This document shows, piece after piece, positions 1 to 5,085 of a stretch of DNA of 5,503 nt. The notes under the pieces were generated by a model. That model did no database searches and was not told the DNA's origin. It saw only the letters and a program-made list of their open reading frames with translations. Origin of the DNA: JANNGC01 sp043758205. Lineage in GTDB: Bacteria > Verrucomicrobiota > Verrucomicrobiia > Limisphaerales > SIBH01. The position numbers and the translations under genes are program-made. Where the stretch lies: positions 1 to 5,503 of the forward strand of contig JAYVNY010000186.1 of assembly GCA_043758205.1 (NCBI GenBank), given 5' to 3'. Each line of letters begins with the position of its first letter. The first letter of the stretch is position 1.

Positions 1-107
1 CGGCGCAGCGGATGGTCGGGGCGCAGGCGGTGCTCGAGATGGTTCCGGTAACTGAACCGCGCCTCCTGCGGTTGGTGAAGGCCCATCCTACGGAAGATCC
101 GATCCAC
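1..107 (-). CDS. Transposase N-terminus, IS1182/IS5-like (partial, runs off left edge)
   Basis: This is the first 35 codons of a transposase whose remainder lies left of the window. The protein begins MDRIFRRMGLHQPQEARFSY and differs from the right copy only at residue 17 (Arg here, Leu there). The GTG at 107 was chosen because an AAGGGG purine run sits 6 nt upstream. An ATG at 86 (residue 8) is the alternative. In this copy the frame stays open upstream of the GTG almost to the element end, because the codon that is TAG in the right copy is CAG here. The family assignment comes from the longer right copy, where the N-terminal DUF772-like region can be read. Whether this copy is intact cannot be seen. 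Confidence 0.7.
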   Translation of the reverse strand, partial: MDRIFRRMGLHQPQEARFSYRNHLEHRLRPDHPLR

Positions 108-163
108 GCCGATCCCCTTCTGTTCAAACTGATTTTGGAAAAGTGATTTGGGCAACAGGTCCT
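1..163 (-). mobile_element. Partial insertion sequence, 5' end (left copy)
   Basis: The reverse complement of this stretch matches 5086-5248 at 158 of 163 positions, so it is a second copy of the same element in opposite orientation. The inner boundary is near 163: homology begins at AGGACCTGTTGCCC and the flanks beyond it differ. The first 23 bp are identical in both copies and are the best candidate for the terminal inverted repeat. Four of the five mismatches cluster just inside it, and the fifth lies in the transposase gene. The other end of the element lies outside the window, so neither the matching inverted repeat nor a target duplication can be tested. Confidence 0.85.
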
Positions 164-202
164 ACGGATGCACCCCCACGGCCAACCGTTCTGAAATACG
201 GC

Positions 203-230
203 TTGCGACAGCAGGAGCTAGCTGCTTAAT
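203..230 (+). promoter_or_regulatory. Possible sigma70-type promoter for tRNA-Leu
   Basis: TTGCGA at 203-208 (4 of 6 to the -35 consensus) and CTTAAT at 225-230 (4 of 6 to the -10 consensus) are separated by 16 nt. The expected transcription start is just upstream of the tRNA 5' end at 244. It lies in the 80 bp between the IS end and the tRNA. The call rests only on weak hexamers and position. Confidence 0.3.
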
Positions 231-243
231 TCCGCCTCCGGTT

Positions 244-328
244 GCGCATATGGTGGAATTGGCAGACACGCTACTTTGAGGTGGTAGTGCCGAAAGGTGT
301 GCAGGTTCAAGTCCTGCTATGCGCACCA
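244..328 (+). tRNA. tRNA-Leu (anticodon GAG)
   Basis: A full class II cloverleaf can be folded by eye. The acceptor stem GCGCATA (244-250) pairs with TATGCGC (318-324), followed by discriminator A325 and an encoded CCA (326-328). The D stem is GTG/CAC (253-255 with 267-269). The anticodon stem is CTACT (271-275) with GGTAG (283-287), its loop TTGAGGT carrying anticodon GAG at 278-280, which reads CUC and CUU leucine codons. The long variable arm is TGCC-GAAA-GGTG (288-299). The T stem is GCAGG/CCTGC around loop TTCAAGT (306-312). The long variable arm and GAG anticodon together specify leucine. A run of six T (329-334) directly after CCA may help end transcription. Confidence 0.97.
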
Positions 329-592
329 TTTTTTGACCCAGCGCGGCTTGATCCGCCCTTTTCTCCGGCCGCAGGCGCCAGCATTTCATTTTCTCTCCAC
401 TTCTCTCTCAAACCCTGTCCACGCCAGACCCGCCGAGCCTGAAAGATCAGCACCGGAGCCAGGTGGATGAATTTTTTGTCGCAGCGCAACCACCGCAGAG
501 GGGACGGCGTCTGGCCGGGCGCAGTCCGGCTGAAGCACCCAGCCCGGACGGTTGCCGCGATGGAGTTTGGTGGCCGGACACCCACCCCACCC
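329..592. other. Intergenic region between tRNA-Leu and the mscL terminator
   Basis: About 260 bp with no gene I can support. It starts with a T-run after the tRNA and contains a pyrimidine-rich stretch (about 383-420). The longest plus-strand reading frame starts at ATG 463, but it runs through the mscL terminator into the end of mscL and looks like no family I know. The opposite-strand frame covering this region overlaps the tRNA and is equally unconvincing. Confidence 0.5.
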
Positions 593-626
593 AAGGAAAA
601 AGCCGGGCGGCTGACGCCGCCCGGCT
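593..626 (-). terminator. Intrinsic terminator downstream of mscL
   Basis: A perfect 10-bp GC-rich stem (AGCCGGGCGG at 601-610 with CCGCCCGGCT at 617-626) closes a 6-nt loop. On the minus strand it is followed by TTTTTCCTT (601-593). It lies 17 bp past the mscL stop codon, the usual place for a rho-independent terminator ending the DUF481-mscL transcript. Confidence 0.88.
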
Positions 627-643
627 GGTGATTCGAGGACCGA

Positions 644-1087
644 TTAACCGCGCTTGACGAGAGCGTCGCGGATTTCCGTGAGCAGCACAACTTCCTTGCT
701 TGGCGCAGCGGGCGCAGGCGCGGCGGCTTCCTTTTTCTTCATCGAATTCAAAAGCTTGATGATCATGAAGATGCAGAAGGCCACGATGGTGAAGTCAATG
801 ACCGCGTTGATGAACAAGCCGTAGGCCACGACCGCCGCCCCGGCATCCTTGGCGTCCGCGAGGGTCTTCACGGCTGTGCCCGCCTTGGTGAGTTTGGCCG
901 GGTCGAGGTTGTAGAACAGGTCCTTGAAATCCGCGCCACCGAGCATCTTGCCGATGGGCGGCATGATGACGTCGTTGACCATGGACGTGACGACTTTGCC
1001 GAAGGCCACGCCGATGATCACGCCCACGGCGAGATCCACGACGTTGCCCTTCATGGCGAACTCTTTGAACTCTTTGACCATGCCCAT
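644..1087 (-). CDS. mscL: Large-conductance mechanosensitive channel MscL
   Basis: MscL forms a homopentameric inner-membrane channel that opens under membrane tension and releases solutes during hypo-osmotic shock. The 147-residue product starts MGMVKEFKEFAMKGN, the amphipathic N-terminal helix of the family, which supports the ATG at 1087. TM1 spans about residues 15-45 and includes L19, G22 and V23, the positions that form the pore constriction in E. coli MscL. An extracytoplasmic loop follows (46-85), then TM2 (86-112), a KKKE cluster (117-120), an Ala/Pro linker and the C-terminal bundle helix with LLTEIRDAL (135-143). The loop is 14 residues longer than in the 136-residue E. coli protein, counted between the DFK and YG landmarks. 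Only a weak GAAAG purine run precedes the start. The gene lies 73 bp downstream of the DUF481 gene on the same strand and ends before a strong terminator, so the two may share a transcript. Confidence 0.97.
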   Translation of the reverse strand: MGMVKEFKEFAMKGNVVDLAVGVIIGVAFGKVVTSMVNDVIMPPIGKMLGGADFKDLFYNLDPAKLTKAGTAVKTLADAKDAGAAVVAYGLFINAVIDFTIVAFCIFMIIKLLNSMKKKEAAAPAPAAPSKEVVLLTEIRDALVKRG

Positions 1088-1100
1088 AGTTTTTTCTTTC

Positions 1101-1117
1101 GTTTGGTTTTGTTTGGT
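1101..1117 (-). repeat. ACCAAAC direct repeats in the mscL leader
   Basis: On the minus strand ACCAAAC occurs twice (1117-1111 and 1107-1101) in an A/C-rich, probably unstructured leader. The nearer copy ends 13 nt before the mscL ATG. The same heptamer is placed almost identically before the DUF481 gene. Whether it acts in transcription or translation is unknown. Confidence 0.4.
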
Positions 1118-1160
1118 TTTTGGAACAGCCAGGCGTGGCGCACGCCGCCCCGGCCAATTG

Positions 1161-1928
1161 TTAAAACTTGTAGGCCAGCGCCGTGATCCACTTGAGGTCG
1201 TTCTTCTTGCGGCCGGGCGCGGGTTCGTTGTCGTAGGTGTCCTGCACGTAGCTGCGCAGTGCGAACCGCTTGCTCAGCGCCGCCTCGACACCGACTTCGC
1301 AGTTGATGATGTAGTTGCGCCAGTAGTCAATCTGCGGGAGGAACTCGGCGGTCTGCCAGATGCGCACGGTGTCGCTGAACTTGTGCTCGAAGCGGTCGGC
1401 GAAACGGATGGTCATGTAGGTGTCCTCTTCGTTACCGACTCTTTCATGCACCACTCCGGGGCCAACTTCACCAGCCAGATAGGTCGTCTTGTTCTTGATA
1501 AAGTAATAACCGACACCGGGGCTCAAGCTGACGCGATATTTGATGTCCGCCACGGCGTCATGCAGTCCGTCCAGGCGCACGTAACTGTAGAAACGCTCGG
1601 TGAAGAGATAGTTCCACTGGCCAAAGCCATGGGCGGAAGCGGCGGTGCGGGTCTTCACATCCGTGTTTTGGTCGGTCGTCTCGCCGTAGGTGCTGTCGGC
1701 GCCAAAGGCGAATTCATTCTTCGGGCCTTTGCGTTCGGTCTTGATGTCCGCGGTGAAGAGCAGCGTCTTGCTGTTGCCGCGCGTGAGAATGAGACCCATC
1801 GAGGCGCTGCTGACCCAGGGGGCGTTGGTCGGGATGACCGGGGCTTTGTCCTGAGCTTGCGCGGACGTGGCGATGAAGGCCGCGAGGGCTAGCGCGCCAC
1901 CGGCGATGAAGGGATTGAATCGAATCAT
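1161..1928 (-). CDS. DUF481 (YdiY-like) outer-membrane beta-barrel protein
   Basis: The 255-residue protein begins with a clear Sec signal peptide: a positive N-terminus (MIRF), a hydrophobic core at about 7-22, and an AQA cleavage site giving a mature start near Q26. The mature part shows the DUF481 signature MGLILTRGNSKT (44-55), the family's early beta strand ending in an SGN-like turn. It continues with alternating beta-strand segments such as GVGYYFIKNKTTYLAGEVGPG (split at 138-147 and 148-158). It ends in KWITALAYKF, and a terminal Phe is typical of outer-membrane barrels. E. coli YdiY is the best-known relative and the function of the family is poorly known. The start has no visible Shine-Dalgarno sequence, but the signal peptide starts cleanly at this ATG. 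The gene precedes mscL on the same strand, which suggests an envelope or osmotic-stress link by inference only. Confidence 0.88.
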   Translation of the reverse strand: MIRFNPFIAGGALALAAFIATSAQAQDKAPVIPTNAPWVSSASMGLILTRGNSKTLLFTADIKTERKGPKNEFAFGADSTYGETTDQNTDVKTRTAASAHGFGQWNYLFTERFYSYVRLDGLHDAVADIKYRVSLSPGVGYYFIKNKTTYLAGEVGPGVVHERVGNEEDTYMTIRFADRFEHKFSDTVRIWQTAEFLPQIDYWRNYIINCEVGVEAALSKRFALRSYVQDTYDNEPAPGRKKNDLKWITALAYKF

Positions 1929-1942
1929 GTGCTTGTAATGGT

Positions 1943-1971
1943 GTTTGGTGAACTATGTTTGGTGTTTTGGT
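1943..1971 (-). repeat. ACCAAAC direct repeats in the DUF481 gene leader
   Basis: On the minus strand ACCAAAC occurs at 1963-1957 and 1949-1943, with a variant ACCAAAAC just upstream (1971-1964). The nearer copy ends 14 nt before the ATG at 1928. The leader is A/C-rich and lacks a purine-rich ribosome site. It mirrors the mscL leader. Confidence 0.4.
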
Positions 1972-2019
1972 GTGCCGCCGTTTGGAGGCGACTGGCGGGA
2001 GCATTAACGGGAACCGGAC

Positions 2020-2052
2020 GGGGCGACAAGCGGGGAAATGGGGGGGGAAAGG
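2020..2052 (+). other. G-rich tract (possible G-quadruplex)
   Basis: G-tracts occur at 2020-2023 (4 G), 2032-2035 (4 G) and 2040-2047 (8 G, enough for two tracts), with a GG at 2051-2052. The first loop is 8 nt and the second 4 nt, so it fits a relaxed rather than a strict quadruplex pattern. It lies upstream of both divergent genes. Confidence 0.3.
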
Positions 2053-2056
2053 TTGA

Positions 2057-2140
2057 AACCACGGATGCCACGGATGCCACGGATAAATACAGGGAGCGTC
2101 CCGCGTTTTCGCATCCGTGGCATCCGTGAAATCCGTGGTT
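2057..2140. repeat. Inverted repeat built of CCACGGATG 9-nt units
   Basis: The left arm (2057-2084) is AACC plus tandem CCACGGATG units. The right arm (2113-2140) is its reverse complement with only 2 mismatches in 28, around a 28-nt loop (2085-2112). Each arm therefore holds three tandem 9-nt units, and the whole can form a long hairpin. I associate this repeat type with dispersed intergenic repeats in Verrucomicrobiota (inference from memory). Reading frames crossing it give low-complexity peptides (DATDATD, HGCHGC), which are not genes. Confidence 0.8.
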
Positions 2141-2152
2141 AAAAATGGGAGC

Positions 2153-2259
2153 TTTGAACTCTGAACTCTGAACCTTGAACTTCGAACGGGGAAGCGTTCG
2201 GGCAGGCCGACGGGCCGTTTGTTCAAAGTTCAAAGTTCGAGGTTCAAAGTTCAAAGTTC
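2153..2259. repeat. Inverted pair of 7-nt tandem arrays (TTTGAAC / GTTCAAA)
   Basis: The left array at 2153-2187 is exactly five heptamers (TTTGAAC, TCTGAAC, TCTGAAC, CTTGAAC, TTCGAAC). The right array at 2221-2259 is five GTTCAAA-type heptamers plus GTTC, the reverse complement of the left unit. The arms are separated by 33 bp (2188-2220). Head-to-head arrays of the same unit could fold into a long hairpin in several registers. They sit between the 9-nt repeat and the 8-nt repeat upstream of leuB. Confidence 0.8.
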
Positions 2260-2276
2260 CCCCGGCCCTCCTCTCT

Positions 2277-2308
2277 CAGCTTTTCAGCATTTCCGCTTTT
2301 CAGCTTTT
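2277..2308 (+). repeat. Four 8-nt tandem units (CAGCTTTT) upstream of leuB
   Basis: The units are CAGCTTTT, CAGCATTT, CCGCTTTT and CAGCTTTT, exactly 8 nt each. The array ends 28 bp before the leuB ATG. It is pyrimidine-rich on the plus strand and would lie in the leuB leader or core promoter, so it could affect leuB expression. No function can be read from the sequence. Confidence 0.65.
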
Positions 2309-2336
2309 TACTCTTCGCTACTCTCGCCGCCCATTG

Positions 2337-3446
2337 ATGAGCAAAACTTACAAAATCGCCGCGCTCGCCGGAGACGGCATCGGGCCGGAAGTCATGCGCG
2401 AAGCCCTCAAGGTCCTGCGCGCCGTGGAGCAGAAATTCTCGTTGAGCTTTCAAGTCACCGAAGCGCCGGTGGGCTGGGCGGGCATTGACGCCGCCGGGAA
2501 GGCGCTGCCGGACGCCACGCTCGCGCTGTGCCGCGAATCGGATTCGATTCTCTTCGGCTCCGTGGGTTTGCCGGACCGCGACCCGACGATTCCGAAGGAA
2601 GAACGTCCCGAACGCGCCGCGCTGCTGCGCATCCGCAAGGAGTTTGGCCTGTTCGCCAACTTGCGCCCAGTGCAACTGCCCAAGGCGCTCGCGCATTCCT
2701 GCCCGCTCGCGCCTGACCGCCAGGGCAACGGCATTGACATCCTCGTGGTGCGCGAGCTGACCGGCGGCATGTATTTCGGCCAGCCGAAGAAGACGGAAGA
2801 CCTCGGCAACGGCCAGTTCCGCGCGACGGACACGATGGTTTACACCACCTCGGAAATTGAACGCATCGCGCATGTCGCTTTCCGGGCCGCCGAGTTGCGC
2901 CGCAAGAAAGTCACGAGCATTGATAAGGCGAACGTGCTCGAGAACGGCGTGCTCTGGCGCGACGTGGTCACGCGCATCGGCAAGAATTATCCCGGCGTGG
3001 CGCTCGAACACATGTTCGTGGACAACGGGGCGATGCAACTGATGCTGCGCCCCACGCAGTTCGACGTGATGCTCTGCGAGAACATGTTCGGCGATATCCT
3101 GAGCGACGAAGCGGCGGCCCTCGCGGGTTCCCTCGGCATGTTGCCCAGCGCCAGCCTCGGGGCGACGAGCGGCGGGCAGACCTTTGGTTTCTACGAGCCA
3201 GCGGGCGGCACCGCGCCGGACATCGCGGGCAAGAATCTCGCGAACCCCATCGCACAGATTCTCTCCGTGGCGCTCATGCTGCGCTACAGCTTCCAATTGA
3301 ACGACGCGGCCAACGCCGTGGACGCCGCCGTGACCAAGGCCATCAACAGCGGCCTGCGCACCGGCGACATCTTCAACCCGGCGGACTCAGCGGCGAAAAA
3401 AGTCGGCACGAAGGAAATGGGCGAAGCGGTGGCGGCGGGAATCTGA
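2337..3446 (+). CDS. leuB: 3-isopropylmalate dehydrogenase LeuB
   Basis: LeuB oxidises and decarboxylates (2R,3S)-3-isopropylmalate with NAD+ to 2-oxoisocaproate, the third step committed to leucine synthesis, in the cytoplasm. The 369-residue product has the family's expected length. GDGIGPEV is at 12-19. Substrate-site Arg residues are R100 and R110 (with KEFGLFANLRP) and R139 in VVRELTGGMYFG, with catalytic Y146. K197 lies in SIDKANVL, and the metal-binding Asp residues are D229 (FVDNG), D253 and D257 (MFGDILSDEAA). The nucleotide-loop region EPAGGTAPDIAGKNLANP (287-304) resembles the E. coli form. All key residues appear present. The ATG at 2337 is chosen because MSKTYKIAALAGDG is the normal family N-terminus. 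The frame is open upstream to 2175 only because it reads through tandem repeats. No Shine-Dalgarno sequence is seen. Other leu genes are not in the window; rhaB follows after 38 bp. Confidence 0.97.
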   Translation: MSKTYKIAALAGDGIGPEVMREALKVLRAVEQKFSLSFQVTEAPVGWAGIDAAGKALPDATLALCRESDSILFGSVGLPDRDPTIPKEERPERAALLRIRKEFGLFANLRPVQLPKALAHSCPLAPDRQGNGIDILVVRELTGGMYFGQPKKTEDLGNGQFRATDTMVYTTSEIERIAHVAFRAAELRRKKVTSIDKANVLENGVLWRDVVTRIGKNYPGVALEHMFVDNGAMQLMLRPTQFDVMLCENMFGDILSDEAAALAGSLGMLPSASLGATSGGQTFGFYEPAGGTAPDIAGKNLANPIAQILSVALMLRYSFQLNDAANAVDAAVTKAINSGLRTGDIFNPADSAAKKVGTKEMGEAVAAGI

Positions 3447-3484
3447 ACCCGCGCGGCGGACGACAGCATCAATTCAGCGCGCCG

Positions 3485-4909
3485 ATGCCACCCTCGTTTC
3501 ATCTCGCGATTGACCTGGGCGCCGAGAGCGGACGGCTGATGCTCGGCACGCTCGCGGACGGTCGCGCGACGCTGGAAGAACTGCACCGTTTCCCGAACAC
3601 GCCCTTGCGCGCGGGCGAGTCTTGGCACTGGGACATCAGCACGCTGTTCAACGAGGTGAAGGTTGGCTTGCGCAAAGCCGCCGCGTTGGAAATTCCCTTC
3701 ACCAGCATCAGCACGGATTCATGGGGGCTGGACTACGTGCTGTTCGATGCGGGTGGCGAAATCATTCCGCCCACCTTCCACTACCGCGATCCGCGCACGG
3801 CGCGCGGCGTGGCGCAGGTGCATGAGGTGATCTCGCCGGAGAAAATTTTTGCGGAGACCGGGCTGCAATTCATGCCCATCAACACGCTCTACCAGCTCGC
3901 CGCCGAGAACCCGGAGCGCCTGCGTGCGGCGAAACACCTCGTGCCCGTGGCCGACGCGTTCAACTTCCTGCTCTGCGGCGTGGCCCGCGCCGAGGAATCG
4001 CTGGCCAGCACCACCCAGCTCTACAACCCGCGCACGCGCGACTGGTCGGCGTGCTTGCTCGGTGCATTGCATCTGCCGCACGAACTGTTTCCGCCCATCG
4101 TCCCGTCCGGCACCGTGCTCGGGCCGCTGCAGCCGGGACTCGCGCGCGATCTCGGCCTCCCTGCGTTGCCTGTCATCGCCGGATGTTCGCACGACACCGG
4201 CGCGGCCGTGGCGGCGGTTCCCACCCAGGGCGACGACTGGGCGTATCTCAGTTCCGGCACCTGGTCCTTGCTGGGCGCGGAACTTTCCTCCCCGCTGCTC
4301 ACCGAGGAATGCCGCGCGTGCAACTTCACCAACGAGATCGGCCACGGCGGCTCCGTGCGGCTGCTGAAGAACATCATCGGCCTGTGGATTGTGCAGGAAT
4401 GCCGGAGGGCCTGGGCGCGCGCGGGCCACCACTACGATTACGTCACGCTCATGCAGCTTGCCGCCGCCGCGCCGCCCGGTGCCGCGCGGATTGCGCCTGA
4501 TGACGCGCGCTTCCTCGCGCCCGGCGACATGCTGGATGCAATTGCCGCCTGCTGCCGCGAAACCGGCCAACCCGCGCCCGCCACGCCCGGCTCGATCATC
4601 CGCTGCGTGTTGGAAAGCCTCGCGCTCTGCTACGCCCGCGAACTGGCGAACCTCGAAAAAATCACCGGCAAAAAATTCACCCGCCTGCACATCGTGGGCG
4701 GCGGCAGCCGGAACGATCTGCTCAACCAGTTCACCGCGAACGCCCTCGGCATCCCCGTGTTCGCCGGTCCCGTCGAGGCCACCGCGCTCGGCAACGTCCT
4801 CGTGCAGGCCCTCGCCCTCGGCCTCATCCCCTCGCTCGCCGCCGCGCGCGAACTCGTCGCAAACTCCTTTCCGCTCACGCGCTACGAACCCGACCGGCTC
4901 CACCCGTAG
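3485..4909 (+). CDS. rhaB: Rhamnulokinase RhaB (FGGY carbohydrate kinase)
   Basis: RhaB phosphorylates L-rhamnulose to L-rhamnulose 1-phosphate with ATP, the second step of L-rhamnose catabolism after the isomerase. The 474-residue protein matches E. coli RhaB along its length. The N-terminal phosphate motif is DLGAESGR (10-17). The substrate-binding segment is STDSWGLDYVLFD (76-88), followed by YRDPRT (100-105) and QFMPINTLYQL (128-138). SHDTGAAV (235-242) carries the predicted catalytic base D237, the same position as in E. coli. The second domain has YLSSGTWSLLG (254-264), RLLKNIIGLWIVQE (292-305), LHIVGGGSRNDLLNQ (401-415, adenine-site glycines) and AGPVEATALGN (427-437). These residues look intact. 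The start at 3485 gives the family N-terminus; no clear Shine-Dalgarno sequence precedes it. Rhamnose isomerase, aldolase, transporter and regulator genes are absent nearby. The 38 bp gap after leuB would allow co-transcription, but a functional link is not expected. Confidence 0.95.
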   Translation: MPPSFHLAIDLGAESGRLMLGTLADGRATLEELHRFPNTPLRAGESWHWDISTLFNEVKVGLRKAAALEIPFTSISTDSWGLDYVLFDAGGEIIPPTFHYRDPRTARGVAQVHEVISPEKIFAETGLQFMPINTLYQLAAENPERLRAAKHLVPVADAFNFLLCGVARAEESLASTTQLYNPRTRDWSACLLGALHLPHELFPPIVPSGTVLGPLQPGLARDLGLPALPVIAGCSHDTGAAVAAVPTQGDDWAYLSSGTWSLLGAELSSPLLTEECRACNFTNEIGHGGSVRLLKNIIGLWIVQECRRAWARAGHHYDYVTLMQLAAAAPPGAARIAPDDARFLAPGDMLDAIAACCRETGQPAPATPGSIIRCVLESLALCYARELANLEKITGKKFTRLHIVGGGSRNDLLNQFTANALGIPVFAGPVEATALGNVLVQALALGLIPSLAAARELVANSFPLTRYEPDRLHP

Positions 4910-4972
4910 CAGGATCAGGGGCCACGCGCATCCCTGTCACCTTCGCCAATGGACCTGGCTGGAACTGCCCTG

Positions 4973-5043
4973 TCCGCGCGCGCCGGGGTGAGGCTCCAGT
5001 CAGTTTCGCAATGTTTTTCCGCTGCTGGCCCAGCGCGCGCGGA
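4973..5043. repeat. Perfect 11-bp inverted repeat of alternating GC downstream of rhaB
   Basis: TCCGCGCGCGC at 4973-4983 is exactly complementary in reverse to GCGCGCGCGGA at 5033-5043, with 49 nt between. The arms are alternating purine-pyrimidine. No T-run follows on either strand, so it is not a classical intrinsic terminator, though it could act as a transcript-end hairpin after rhaB. The rest of 4910-5085 shows no convincing gene. A 41-codon frame from ATG 4949 to TAA 5074 has no recognisable features. Confidence 0.45.
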
Positions 5044-5085
5044 GCGACGACGCCCTACCACGCCCGTGTTTTAAGAACAGTGTCC

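Noticed and set aside
463..657. 64-codon plus-strand open frame between tRNA-Leu and mscL
   Set aside because: It runs through the intrinsic terminator and into the 3' end of mscL on the other strand, and resembles no known family.
1925..2254. Minus-strand open frame with HGFHGCHGC-type peptide
   Set aside because: It is created by the 9-nt and 7-nt tandem repeats and has no recognisable domain.
2057..2259. CRISPR array
   Set aside because: Units are 7-9 nt in contiguous tandem or inverted order, with no 25-40 nt repeats separated by unique spacers and no cas genes.
2175..2336. In-frame N-terminal extension of leuB by 54 codons
   Set aside because: It translates the heptamer and 8-nt repeats into low-complexity peptide and precedes a normal LeuB N-terminus at 2337.
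3719..4903. Long antisense frame of 394 codons within rhaB, and similar long antisense frames in leuB
   Set aside because: High GC content makes long antisense frames common. The sense frames have clear family motifs, whereas the antisense ones show only Arg/Gly/Ala-rich sequence.
4949..5074. 41-codon open frame between rhaB and the right IS
   Set aside because: It is short, has no ribosome site or recognisable motif, and overlaps the GC inverted repeat.
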